This document shows positions 24,976 to 32,296 of a stretch of 34,992 bases of DNA, in pieces. The translations under genes were made by a program, and so were the position numbers. The stretch covers positions 1 through 34,992 of the forward strand of contig JAGBAV010000032.1 in NCBI GenBank assembly GCA_017938795.1. Direction: 5' to 3'. Source of the stretch: Clostridia bacterium. GTDB lineage: Bacteria; Bacillota; Clostridia; Christensenellales; Aristaeellaceae. Under the pieces are notes generated by a model. The model did no database searches. It had not been told where the DNA came from and worked only from the letters and a program-made list of their open reading frames with translations. Every line of letters starts with the position of its first letter. Position 1 is the stretch's first letter.

Positions 24976-25460
24976 GCCTCTTCGTCCTCCGCTTCGTCCT
25001 CAAGCTCATCATCAAAGATCTCGCGGGACATGATGTCCACATAGAGCTGCCCGTCCAGATGATCGGTCTCGTGCATGATGCAGCGGGCCAGCAGCTCCTC
25101 GCCCTCGATTTCGTACCATTCGCCGTTCCTGTCCTGGAAGCGGGCGCGCACGACCATCGGGCGCTTGACCATGCCGCGCCTGCCGGGCACGGACAGGCAG
25201 CCCTCCGGCCCGTCCTGCTCGCCCTCGGTCGCGATGATCTCCGGGTTGATCATCTCAATGAGACCATCACCGCAGTCCATCACGACGATACGGCGCAGCA
25301 CAGCAACCTGCGGCGCAGCAAGGCCGACGCCGTTAGCGTGATACATGGTTTCCGCCATGTCATCCAGCAGCTTATGCAGCTTTTCATCAAACTTCTCAAC
25401 GGGCCTGCTCTTCTTCCTGAGCAGGTCATCCTCAATATGAACAATCTTGCGAAGCGCCAT
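24972..25460 (-). CDS. def: Peptide deformylase
   Basis: The 162-residue protein has all three deformylase motifs: GVGLAAPQ (44-51), EGCLS with metal ligand Cys88, and HETDH (130-134) with ligands His130 and His134 and catalytic Glu131. It removes the formyl group from new polypeptides. ATG 25460 has AAAGGAGAG seven bases upstream; an earlier in-frame start at 25499 would add residues not found in the family and disregard this site. The C-terminus ends in a strongly acidic tail (DDELEDEAEDEEA), a local peculiarity. It is first in the operon that runs to thiN. Confidence 0.96.
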   Translation of the reverse strand: MALRKIVHIEDDLLRKKSRPVEKFDEKLHKLLDDMAETMYHANGVGLAAPQVAVLRRIVVMDCGDGLIEMINPEIIATEGEQDGPEGCLSVPGRRGMVKRPMVVRARFQDRNGEWYEIEGEELLARCIMHETDHLDGQLYVDIMSREIFDDELEDEAEDEEA

Positions 25461-25519
25461 GAAACATCTCTCCTTTACCAAACAGGCACATGCAGACATA
25501 GTAATCCATAATCCATTTC

Positions 25520-25548
25520 ATTATAGCCCAATTGCAAGAAAAATGGAA
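25520..25548 (-). promoter_or_regulatory. Probable promoter of the def-to-thiN operon
   Basis: A perfect TATAAT (25525-25520) lies 59 bases before def. The hexamer 17 bases further upstream (TTCCAT) is a poor -35. The leader also carries the 18-base sequence found in the GH9 terminator. Confidence 0.5.
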
Positions 25549-25606
25549 GAGGGAAAACTGCCCGCCCTGCCGCCTTCCTGTTCCGTCCGTCATTCTTTCC
25601 AAAACA

Positions 25607-25635
25607 GAAAAGACGCACGCCCGCCGGCGTACGCC
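25607..25635 (-). terminator. Terminator of the PNPOx-like gene
   Basis: Minus strand 10-bp stem with two G-U pairs (25635-25626 with 25621-25612), GGCG loop, then TTTTCTGTTTT. It separates the upstream unit from the def operon. Confidence 0.75.
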
Positions 25636-25656
25636 CATCGATTCCGCTGTGTATAC

Positions 25657-26064
25657 TCAGGGATAGAGCAGACGTTCTCCCTGCGCCATCAGCACGCCGT
25701 CCGTCAGCGTGATACGCAGGATGCAGGTATGCTCGTCCTGCTCATTGACATGCCCGTTGCCATACCAGGAGGCAAACGCGCGCCGCAGCATCTCTGCCGT
25801 CTGCTCATTCTCCGGCGCAAGGATATGCCCGAGGTTCTCGCCCCTGCCATGCCCTGTGAACCACTCGCCGCAGACTGCAACAACCGGACAGGCGGCAATC
25901 TGCTTCATCTTGCCGGACAGCGCATAGGTCACGCAGTAGAACGCACCGTCGCGGTATACCGCATTCACTGTGCGCACATGCGGCGTCCCGTCCCCGACTG
26001 TCGCCAGCGCAATCAGCGAATCCTTCCCGAATCGCTCCGCCATGACCTCTTCAAATCGCTTCAT
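25657..26064 (-). CDS. Pyridoxamine 5'-phosphate oxidase-like flavin split-barrel protein
   Basis: The 135-residue protein fits the FMN-binding split-barrel family: an N-terminal helix, then SLIALATVGDGTPHVRTVNAV, in which a strand-turn-strand binds FMN phosphate, followed by FYCVTYALSGKMKQI and a C-terminal strand set. Members of this large family include pyridoxamine oxidases, nitroimidazole reductases and heme-related proteins; nothing here decides among them, and it is too short to be PdxH. GAGGGGG lies seven bases before ATG. A promoter (26100-26128) and terminator flank it, so it is probably monocistronic. Confidence 0.8.
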   Translation of the reverse strand: MKRFEEVMAERFGKDSLIALATVGDGTPHVRTVNAVYRDGAFYCVTYALSGKMKQIAACPVVAVCGEWFTGHGRGENLGHILAPENEQTAEMLRRAFASWYGNGHVNEQDEHTCILRITLTDGVLMAQGERLLYP

Positions 26065-26099
26065 CTTCCATCCCCCTCTTGACTGTATGCGTTTCGTCT

Positions 26100-26128
26100 A
26101 TCATAACCCATGTTCATCCCGAAGGAAA
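26100..26128 (-). promoter_or_regulatory. Promoter of the PNPOx-like gene
   Basis: Minus strand TTTCCT (26128-26123), 17-base spacer, TATGAT (26105-26100), 36 bases before the start codon. Confidence 0.55.
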
Positions 26129-26135
26129 GCCATCT

Positions 26136-26170
26136 AAGAAAAAACGCATTCCCCCCACCGGAAATGCGTT
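26136..26170 (-). terminator. Terminator after the Lgt-like gene
   Basis: Minus strand stem AACGCATT / AATGCGTT, 12-base loop, followed by an uninterrupted T run. It lies 15 bases past the stop codon. Confidence 0.85.
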
Positions 26171-26184
26171 GTCAGACTATGCGA

Positions 26185-27156
26185 TTACTTCACGCCGGAC
26201 CGGCGCACACGGAATGCATTCACCATCATGCCCAGCACACACAGCAGCATGCAGCCGTAACAGAAGAAGTAATGCCCGGACTGTGTGAGCACTCTTTTGG
26301 AAAAATGCTCCAGAAAGCCGATCTTGTACTCAACCGCAAACTCAAAGAACACCACGCCGCCGATCATCAGCGCATGTGCAAGCACAGCGCCGGTCTTCCA
26401 CGCGGGACGCCGGGAAGAGCGCAGCAGCGCCGCGATCAGAATCGCTGTGACGATCAGCATGCTGATCACCTGCATCGTGCGGACAAAGCCGTTGACCGCG
26501 CGCATGAAATTATCCCTGCGAAGGGATTCAAACCAGACCTGCATGCCCGCATACAGCAGCAGCGCCGTGCAGGCACGCTCCCCCGGGGCGGACGAGCCTC
26601 TCAGCCGGAGAACCGCCGCAGCGCCAAGCGCATACGCCGCCTCCAGCATAAACAGCGCCAGATACCAGACCTCCCAGTCCGGGTCAAAGACGCTCAGCGG
26701 GAAAAAGCAATACGCCGGATTCTCCACATCAAAGCTGAAGCCGTGGCCCGACATGCCCTCGATCACGCGGACGCAGGCGATCATCACCAGACCGGCCGGC
26801 GCCAGCGCATCCATCAGCGACAGAAAGCCGCGCCCCCGCAGCCGCGCAGCAATCGCGCCCGCAGCAAAGAAGCCCAGCATGCCGCCATACAGCGTGAGTC
26901 CGCCGTAGCCCGGATCCAGAATCAGCATCGGATTCTCCGCGATCCGGTACATATTCATGAAATCCAGCAGGCAGAACAGCGCACGCGCACCGGCAAGGCA
27001 CAGCGGCGCAGCAAGCAGAAGGAACAGACCGACGGTCTTATACGCCTTTCTGCCCTCCCCTCCATGACGGAACAGGCTCCGGGCAGCGGACGCCGCGCCA
27101 AGCAGACAGCCGATCAGGAGGACTGCCGCCCTCCCGTCTGTGAACCAGTTCATCAT
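26185..27156 (-). CDS. Divergent Lgt-like (prolipoprotein diacylglyceryl transferase family) membrane protein
   Basis: The 323-residue protein has about seven or eight hydrophobic segments. Two regions recall Lgt: GGLTLYGGMLGFF (85-97) and ACVRVIEGMSGHGF (127-140), which correspond to the HGG segment and the Lgt signature. However, the essential His of Lgt is Tyr90 here and the signature Asn is Glu133, so normal diacylglyceryl transfer is doubtful. It could be a paralogue acting on another lipid or head group. ATG 27156 overlaps the stop of the upstream secreted-protein gene (ATGA), implying coupling. Family membership is likely; function is unknown. Confidence 0.65.
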   Translation of the reverse strand: MMNWFTDGRAAVLLIGCLLGAASAARSLFRHGGEGRKAYKTVGLFLLLAAPLCLAGARALFCLLDFMNMYRIAENPMLILDPGYGGLTLYGGMLGFFAAGAIAARLRGRGFLSLMDALAPAGLVMIACVRVIEGMSGHGFSFDVENPAYCFFPLSVFDPDWEVWYLALFMLEAAYALGAAAVLRLRGSSAPGERACTALLLYAGMQVWFESLRRDNFMRAVNGFVRTMQVISMLIVTAILIAALLRSSRRPAWKTGAVLAHALMIGGVVFFEFAVEYKIGFLEHFSKRVLTQSGHYFFCYGCMLLCVLGMMVNAFRVRRSGVK

Positions 27157-28067
27157 TCTCCGCCCTCCGGCGCATCGATGGACGCAAAATACAGAATATC
27201 GCAGATCTGGCGGACGTCGCGGTTATCGTTGAGCTTCTCGCCGCCGAAGATCACATGCGTGCTTCCGCCGCCGTCCAGATTATAGGCGACGCGGATATGG
27301 TCGCATCGGCTCAGCATCATATCGGCAAACGCATTGAGCGTCAGGCCGGTTCTGTCCTCCGTCGCGCCGTCGCACTGGAAGACCATGTAGGTCAGCTCGT
27401 CCACCTGCGCGATGGCGATGCGCTGCGCGCGGCCGTCGGCCTGCCAGAGTTCCTGATTGAATTCCTGCCGCTCGCCATCCAGAATCAGCGTCGGGCCAAA
27501 GGTGAAGGAATTGACGATATGGCGGCCTTCCGCATTCATCTGATCCTCATACGCCTGCGCGCTCTCCGTAGACGCCTTCTTCACGACATGGAAATCGCCC
27601 TTATCGTCGATCATCAGCACGTCATACTTGCCTGCGGCATGCTCGATCAGGCGCTTGCGCACCACATACTGCTGGCGGATCGTATAACCGAAGGGATGAT
27701 GCTTGAAGAAATCGCCGTTGATGGCCAGCACGGCGTTCGCCTTCTTGCTCATCAGGGCCGCCTTGACCATCTCCTGATCGTCAAAGCGCGCGGTGGACTT
27801 CGTCGTGCGGAGCTGGGAGGGGTCCGCAACCTTGACTGTCACCTGAATGCAGTTCACATGGTCATACTCAAAGTACTCCACAACCGCGTGAATGGACTCG
27901 TCCTTATACTCCTGCTCGGAGAGGAAGCTGCCTTCCCTGAGCTCATAGCCGTACACCGTGTCGTCATCAAGCGGGAGCGGCGTGATCTCGGCATACGCCG
28001 CAACGCCAAACAGCCCCAGCACCGTCATCAGCAGCGCCAGCACAGCGCAGCATGCAGTTTTTCTCAT
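27153..28067 (-). CDS. Exported phosphodiester glycosidase family protein (NAGPA/DUF2233)
   Basis: The 304-residue protein has a signal peptide (residues 1-26, basic N-terminus, hydrophobic core, cleavage after AYA). The mature part carries the two NAGPA-family hallmarks: AINGDFF (115-121) and YNLDGGGSTHV (262-272). Relatives include mammalian N-acetylglucosamine-1-phosphodiester glycosidase and bacterial proteins that act on phosphodiester-linked sugars, such as wall polymers. It is likely released, since no anchor is seen. It has its own promoter, and its stop overlaps the start of the Lgt-like membrane protein. The real substrate is unknown. Confidence 0.85.
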   Translation of the reverse strand: MRKTACCAVLALLMTVLGLFGVAAYAEITPLPLDDDTVYGYELREGSFLSEQEYKDESIHAVVEYFEYDHVNCIQVTVKVADPSQLRTTKSTARFDDQEMVKAALMSKKANAVLAINGDFFKHHPFGYTIRQQYVVRKRLIEHAAGKYDVLMIDDKGDFHVVKKASTESAQAYEDQMNAEGRHIVNSFTFGPTLILDGERQEFNQELWQADGRAQRIAIAQVDELTYMVFQCDGATEDRTGLTLNAFADMMLSRCDHIRVAYNLDGGGSTHVIFGGEKLNDNRDVRQICDILYFASIDAPEGGE

Positions 28068-28134
28068 CCCTTTATCCCCTTCCGTATCTCAAGGCCCCGG
28101 GCTTCCTGCGCCCGATGCCCCAATATATCTATTT

Positions 28135-28163
28135 ATACTATCATGGGGTCTGTTCGCTGTCAA
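28135..28163 (-). promoter_or_regulatory. Promoter of the NAGPA-like/Lgt-like operon
   Basis: Minus strand consensus TTGACA (28163-28158), 17-base spacer, TAGTAT (28140-28135). It begins 14 bases after the priA stop codon. No terminator is visible between priA and this promoter. Confidence 0.7.
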
Positions 28164-28176
28164 GCTCGCCCCATCC

Positions 28177-30420
28177 TCACATCATGCTCGATGGATTGAC
28201 CTGACAGACGCACAGACATCCCTCCACAGGCGCCTGCGCAATCTCGCTCATCTTGCCCACCGCCTCCTGGCAGATGGGCTTATCCACAATCTTGAGCGTC
28301 ACCTGCCAGCGGCTCTTCCCCTTGATGCGCTTGACCGGGCAGGGCATCACGCGCAGCGCGGCGATGTACTTCCGCAGATAGGCTCTTCTGTCAAGGAAAG
28401 CCTCCATCTGCCGCATCGCTGCCTGCGCGGCGGCCTGCGCCTTGTCCTCGCTGCCCGACTCGATCAGGATGCGCGCGATCAGCGTATACGGCGGATAGAG
28501 CGCGCGCTTCCTGCGCTGCATCTCCTCCGCATAGAAGGCGCGGTAATCCTGCCGGGACGCCGCCTCCACCGCATAATGCTCCGGGTCGTACGTCTGCAGA
28601 TAAACCTCGCCCGGATACTCCGCGCGGCCTGCGCGCCCCGCGACCTGCGTGAGCAGCTGGAACGTGCGCTCGGCCGACCGGTAGTCCGGCAGCTTGAGCA
28701 TCGCGTCCGCCGCAACGATGCCGACCATGGTCACATTCGGGAAGTCGAGGCCTTTTGCGATCATCTGCGTGCCCACGAGGATGCGCGCCTCGCCCCGCCG
28801 GAAGGCGGAGAGGATCGTCTCATGCGCATCCTTTGTGCGCGTGGTGTCATTGTCCATGCGCAGCACAGGGATGTCCGGGAAGTAACGGTGAACCTCCTCC
28901 TCCACACGCTGCGTGCCCGTACCGAAGAACTTGATATACCGGCTCCCGCATTCCGGGCAGACCGTCGGCACCTGCGCCTCCTGCCCGCAGTAATGGCAGC
29001 GCAGCGCATGCTCGCTCATATGGTAGGTCATCGACACATCGCACTGCGTGCAGCTGACGGTATATCCGCAGCTCCTGCAGGAGACGAAGGTCGAATAACC
29101 CCGCCTGTTCACAAAGAGAATCGCCTGTCGCCCGGCGTCCATGCAGGCGCGCAGGCCATCCAGCAGCGCACCGGAGAAAACCGACCGATTCCCTTTTTTG
29201 AGTTCGTCGCGCATGTCGACGATATGCACCTGCGGCATCGGTCTGTTTTTTACCCGGCGCAGCATCTCCAGCAGCGTCAGATCGCCCCGGCCCGCCATGG
29301 CGAAGGAGCGCATGCTCGGCGTCGCGCTGGCCAGCAGCAGCGCAGCACCCTCCCGCTCGCAGCGCATGCGCGCCAGCTCACGCGCATCATAGCGCGGGTT
29401 GTTGTCTGCGATGTAGCTCTGCTCATGCTCCTCATCAATGATGATCAGACCGACGTTCTCCAGCGGCGCAAAGATCGCCGAACGCGCGCCGATCACCACG
29501 CGCACGTCGCCCCGGCGGATCCTGCGCCACTCGTCGTACCGCTCGCCCGGGGAGAGCCGGGAATGCAGCACAGCAGCATCCTCGCCAAAGCGCGAGCGGA
29601 ACCACATGACCATCTGCGGCGTGAGCGCAATCTCCGGCACAAGGACGATCGCCGTCCTGCCCATCTGTGCCGCGCGCCGCACCGCGCGGATGAAGACCTC
29701 CGTCTTGCCGCTGCCCGTCACGCCGTAGAGCAGGAACGCGCCCTTCCCCGCCTCAATCGCCGGCAGCAGCGCGGAAAGGACCTCCTCCTGCTGCGGCGTG
29801 AGCTGCGGGTCATGCTGCGCCAGCTGCTCCATCGCGCCGTACGGGCTGCGCAGCGACTCCCGCCGCTCCAGCCGCACAAAGCCCAGCTCCTGCAGGGCCA
29901 GCACGCTCTGGCGGCAGTCCCCGGCCTGCGCCTTAAGCTCATCCATGGGCATCTCGCCCTGCGGGGCCTGCATCAGCGCCTGCAGCGCCTGCGCCCGCCT
30001 CGGCGCGCGCTTCTGGCTGGCCAGCGCCTGCGCCCATATATCCTGATCGACCGTCAGCACGGCATACTCGCGCGTCCTGCTGCGGATCCGCTCGCCGCGC
30101 ATCTGCGCAGGGATCATCAGCCGCAGCGCCTGCGCCAGCGTGCAGAAGGATGTCTCCTTAATCCGCTTCGCCAGATCGAGCATCGACGGCAGAATCGCCG
30201 GATAATCCTCCAGCGTATCCGTGACGTCGCGCACGCGCGCCGGCGGCAGGTCGCAGTCCTCCGCCATCTCCACCACGACGCCCTCGACACGGTTCATCCG
30301 CCCGAAGGGCACGTGCACGCGCATGCCCGGGCACAGCTCCATCCCCTTCGGCACGCGATAGGTGAACACGCGGTCCACATCCTCGCTGGTGATATCCACA
30401 ATAACCTGGCAGTACGACAC
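28177..30420 (-). CDS. priA: Primosomal protein N' (replication restart helicase PriA)
   Basis: The 747-residue protein has the N-terminal 3'-DNA-binding domain (1-105), a winged helix, then helicase motifs GVTGSGKT (233-240, Walker A) and DEEH (329-332, Walker B), SATPS, and the embedded zinc domain with eight cysteines (448, 451, 457, 460, 475, 478, 488, 491). QVAGRAGR is helicase motif VI. PriA reloads DnaB at stalled forks. The start is GTG 30420 with GGGGGTG upstream and a strong promoter 34 bases before it. In many Bacillota priA is directly followed by def and fmt; here three other genes come between. Confidence 0.97.
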   Translation of the reverse strand: MSYCQVIVDITSEDVDRVFTYRVPKGMELCPGMRVHVPFGRMNRVEGVVVEMAEDCDLPPARVRDVTDTLEDYPAILPSMLDLAKRIKETSFCTLAQALRLMIPAQMRGERIRSRTREYAVLTVDQDIWAQALASQKRAPRRAQALQALMQAPQGEMPMDELKAQAGDCRQSVLALQELGFVRLERRESLRSPYGAMEQLAQHDPQLTPQQEEVLSALLPAIEAGKGAFLLYGVTGSGKTEVFIRAVRRAAQMGRTAIVLVPEIALTPQMVMWFRSRFGEDAAVLHSRLSPGERYDEWRRIRRGDVRVVIGARSAIFAPLENVGLIIIDEEHEQSYIADNNPRYDARELARMRCEREGAALLLASATPSMRSFAMAGRGDLTLLEMLRRVKNRPMPQVHIVDMRDELKKGNRSVFSGALLDGLRACMDAGRQAILFVNRRGYSTFVSCRSCGYTVSCTQCDVSMTYHMSEHALRCHYCGQEAQVPTVCPECGSRYIKFFGTGTQRVEEEVHRYFPDIPVLRMDNDTTRTKDAHETILSAFRRGEARILVGTQMIAKGLDFPNVTMVGIVAADAMLKLPDYRSAERTFQLLTQVAGRAGRAEYPGEVYLQTYDPEHYAVEAASRQDYRAFYAEEMQRRKRALYPPYTLIARILIESGSEDKAQAAAQAAMRQMEAFLDRRAYLRKYIAALRVMPCPVKRIKGKSRWQVTLKIVDKPICQEAVGKMSEIAQAPVEGCLCVCQVNPSSMM

Positions 30421-30453
30421 GCCCGTTCACCCCCTGTTCGTCTTGTGCATTCC

Positions 30454-30482
30454 ATTATAGCCCGATGCGTGCCGCAATGCAA
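30454..30482 (-). promoter_or_regulatory. Promoter of priA
   Basis: Minus strand TTGCAT (30482-30477), 17-base spacer, TATAAT (30459-30454). Its -35 overlaps a 12-bp palindrome. Confidence 0.75.
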
Positions 30483-30489
30483 GCTTGCA
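30478..30489. promoter_or_regulatory. 12-bp palindrome between divergent promoters, candidate operator
   Basis: TGCAAGCTTGCA is a perfect palindrome covering the -35 of priA on one strand and most of the -35 of the WYL regulator gene on the other. Binding here could affect both; the adjacent regulator is the obvious candidate, by inference. Confidence 0.45.
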
Positions 30490-30513
30490 AAAGCGCGTCG
30501 CCTGTGCTACGCT
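30485..30513 (+). promoter_or_regulatory. Possible promoter of the WYL regulator gene
   Basis: TTGCAA (30485-30490), 17-base spacer, TACGCT (30508-30513) with TGC before it. The -10 is weak, which suits a low-expressed regulator. Confidence 0.5.
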
Positions 30514-30538
30514 CTCTTTATCACCACAGAGAGGAAGG

Positions 30539-31444
30539 ATGGCCGTGTCCGTCAGCCGCATGTTTGAGATGCTCTATCTTTTGCTGGAGCGTGACCGCAT
30601 CCCCGCTGCCGAGCTGGCGCAGCGGCTGGAGGTCTCCGTGCGCACGATCTATCGCGATGTGCAGGCGCTGAGCGAGGCCGGCGTGCCAATTTACGCCGAG
30701 CGCGGGCGCAGCGGCGGACTGTGCATCCTCCCATCCTTCAAGCTGAGCAAGGCCATGCTCAGCGAGGAGGACCGCAGCGGCGTGCTCGCCTCCCTGCGCG
30801 CCATGGAGCAGACCGGCGCGGGCGAACGCGACACCCTGCGCAGGCTGTCCGCCTTCCTTGGCGGCGATGCGCCGGACTGGATCCGCATCGATCTGTCCGA
30901 CTGGAGCGGCCAGCAGAACGCCCTGATCCCGACGCTGAAGACGGCCATCCTCGAGCGCAGACGCCTGCAGTTTGATTATTATGCGGAGTCCGGCGCAACG
31001 TCCTCGCGCGTCGTCTGTCCGCTCCGCCTGTGCTTCAAAGGGCATGCATGGTATCTGCAGGCCTACTGCCTGACGCGCTGCGCCTGCCGCACATTCCGCC
31101 TCACCCGTATCCGCCGTGCACAGATTGTCTCAGGCAGCTTTCCGGAGGAAGCGGACACATGCATGCCGCCGCCAATCGACGCGTCCGGCGCGCCATCCCC
31201 CGTCTGCATCCGACTGCATATCGACGCCTGCATGGCCTACAGGCTCTATGACGACTTCAGCGACGGCGAGCTCCTCTGGCAGGAGGACGGCAGCTGCATC
31301 GTGCAGGCGGCCTACCCGCCCGGCGCATGGGTCGCCTCCATGATCCTCTCCTACGGCGCGCATGCCGAGGTGCTCTCTCCGCCGCAGCTGCGCGAGGAGA
31401 TTGCGCAGATCGCAGAAAAAATCGCTGCGCGGAATCAATCGTGA
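30539..31444 (+). CDS. HTH-WYL transcriptional regulator (YafY/DeoR-like)
   Basis: The 301-residue protein has an N-terminal winged helix-turn-helix (about 6-60, recognition region VSVRTIYRDVQAL at 32-44), a linker, and a WYL domain whose name-giving WYL is at 171-173 in KGHAWYLQAYC, with the FRLTRI ligand-binding strand after it. A C-terminal WCX-like extension completes the usual layout. WYL domains sense nucleic acid or small ligands. GAGGAAGG precedes ATG 30539; a GTG six bases on is an alternative. It is divergent from priA and 60 bases before a small zinc-ribbon gene, which may be its target or partner. Confidence 0.9.
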   Translation: MAVSVSRMFEMLYLLLERDRIPAAELAQRLEVSVRTIYRDVQALSEAGVPIYAERGRSGGLCILPSFKLSKAMLSEEDRSGVLASLRAMEQTGAGERDTLRRLSAFLGGDAPDWIRIDLSDWSGQQNALIPTLKTAILERRRLQFDYYAESGATSSRVVCPLRLCFKGHAWYLQAYCLTRCACRTFRLTRIRRAQIVSGSFPEEADTCMPPPIDASGAPSPVCIRLHIDACMAYRLYDDFSDGELLWQEDGSCIVQAAYPPGAWVASMILSYGAHAEVLSPPQLREEIAQIAEKIAARNQS

Positions 31445-31504
31445 CATACAGTTGTCAGGTATTCAGGGTTAGAATGAACACATCAAAAGCAAGGAGGATC
31501 TTCC

Positions 31505-31777
31505 ATGAATACCGAAACCTTCCCTATCTGCCAGAGCTGCGGCATGCCCATGCGTCAGGATGATCAATTCGGAAAGAACAGCGACGGAACGAAGAACGGT
31601 GACTACTGCATCTACTGCTGCCCCAACGGTCCGGAGCATATGGAGGGCACGCTCGAGGAGATGATCGCGGTCTGCGCGAAAATTGAGACCCAGATGGGCC
31701 TGCATCCCGACGAGGAGACGGCCCGCACACGGCTTGCACAGTACCTGCCCACGCTCGCCCGCTGGAAAAAGGCGTGA
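31505..31777 (+). CDS. Small putative zinc-ribbon protein (zf-ribbon_2 type)
   Basis: The 90-residue protein opens with CQSCGMPM (Cys9, Cys12), then FGKNSDGTKNGDYCIYCC (Cys35, 38, 39), a four-cysteine ribbon seen in a family of small proteins often placed next to, or fused with, regulators. The remaining half is helical. AAGGAGG lies seven bases before ATG, a strong site. A possible -10 (TAGAAT, 31471-31476) lies upstream but with no good -35. Function is unknown; a DNA- or protein-binding adaptor role is speculative. Confidence 0.85.
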   Translation: MNTETFPICQSCGMPMRQDDQFGKNSDGTKNGDYCIYCCPNGPEHMEGTLEEMIAVCAKIETQMGLHPDEETARTRLAQYLPTLARWKKA

Positions 31778-31793
31778 GGATCAAATCAGAATG

Positions 31794-31843
31794 AAAGAGG
31801 CTGCCGGAATACCTGATGGGGTATGCCGGCAGCCTCTTCCTTA
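31794..31843. terminator. Bidirectional terminator between convergent genes
   Basis: A 13-bp stem AAGAGGCTGCCGG / CCGGCAGCCTCTT (31795-31807 and 31826-31838) with an inner ACC/GGT pairing separates the zinc-ribbon gene and the DUF523 gene. T runs are short on both sides. Confidence 0.75.
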
Positions 31844-31847
31844 TGCT

Positions 31848-32267
31848 TCATTTCAGGTCTTCTGCGTCCATGACAGCAAAACCGTGCTCCGTCAGCAGGC
31901 GGGCAAACACGCCCTGCCCGGGAATCCTTTTCCCGGAGAATGTGCCGTCATAGATCTCATGCACACCGCAGCTCGGGCTGCGGGACTGCAGGATCGCCAG
32001 ATTGATTCCCTCCCGGACAGCGATCTCCAGCGCCGCCTGCGCGCCGCGGCGGAATTCGCCGTCCACGCTGACGCCCTGATTGTTGATCACCTTGCCGCCG
32101 ACAATCTCAGCCGGCGGCCTCGGGATGCTCAGCCCGCCCATGACCTCCGGACAGACGGGGAACACCTCATGCCCGCTGACATAATCGATCACCTTTTGGT
32201 TCCTGTTGCTGCCTCCGCTGTATTTGCAGTTCTCGCCCAGCAGGCAGGCGCTGACCATGATTTTCAT
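31848..32267 (-). CDS. DUF523 (TudS-like) iron-sulfur protein
   Basis: The 139-residue protein matches DUF523: MVSACLLGENCKYSG (4-18) with Cys8 and Cys14, PVCPEVMGGL (37-46) with Cys39, and SRSPSCG (95-101) with Cys100. Cys8, 39 and 100 fit the three ligands of the [4Fe-4S] cluster in TudS, a thiouracil desulfidase of this family. Removal of sulfur from thiolated nucleobases is thus a plausible role, though most DUF523 proteins are untested. AAGGGA lies nine bases before ATG. It is last in an operon after mutY and a broken methyltransferase gene. Confidence 0.87.
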   Translation of the reverse strand: MKIMVSACLLGENCKYSGGSNRNQKVIDYVSGHEVFPVCPEVMGGLSIPRPPAEIVGGKVINNQGVSVDGEFRRGAQAALEIAVREGINLAILQSRSPSCGVHEIYDGTFSGKRIPGQGVFARLLTEHGFAVMDAEDLK

Positions 32268-32296
32268 CCGTCGCTGTCCCTTCCTTTATCCTGTTA

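Noticed and set aside
28145..28178. ATGGGG...CCCCAT pairing after priA, considered as a terminator
   Set aside because: The loop is long, there is no T run, and it spans the consensus -35 of the next operon.
27958..30567. 869-codon open frame on the plus strand opposite priA
   Set aside because: The minus strand encodes an intact PriA with all motifs; the plus frame has reverse-strand composition and no recognisable domain.
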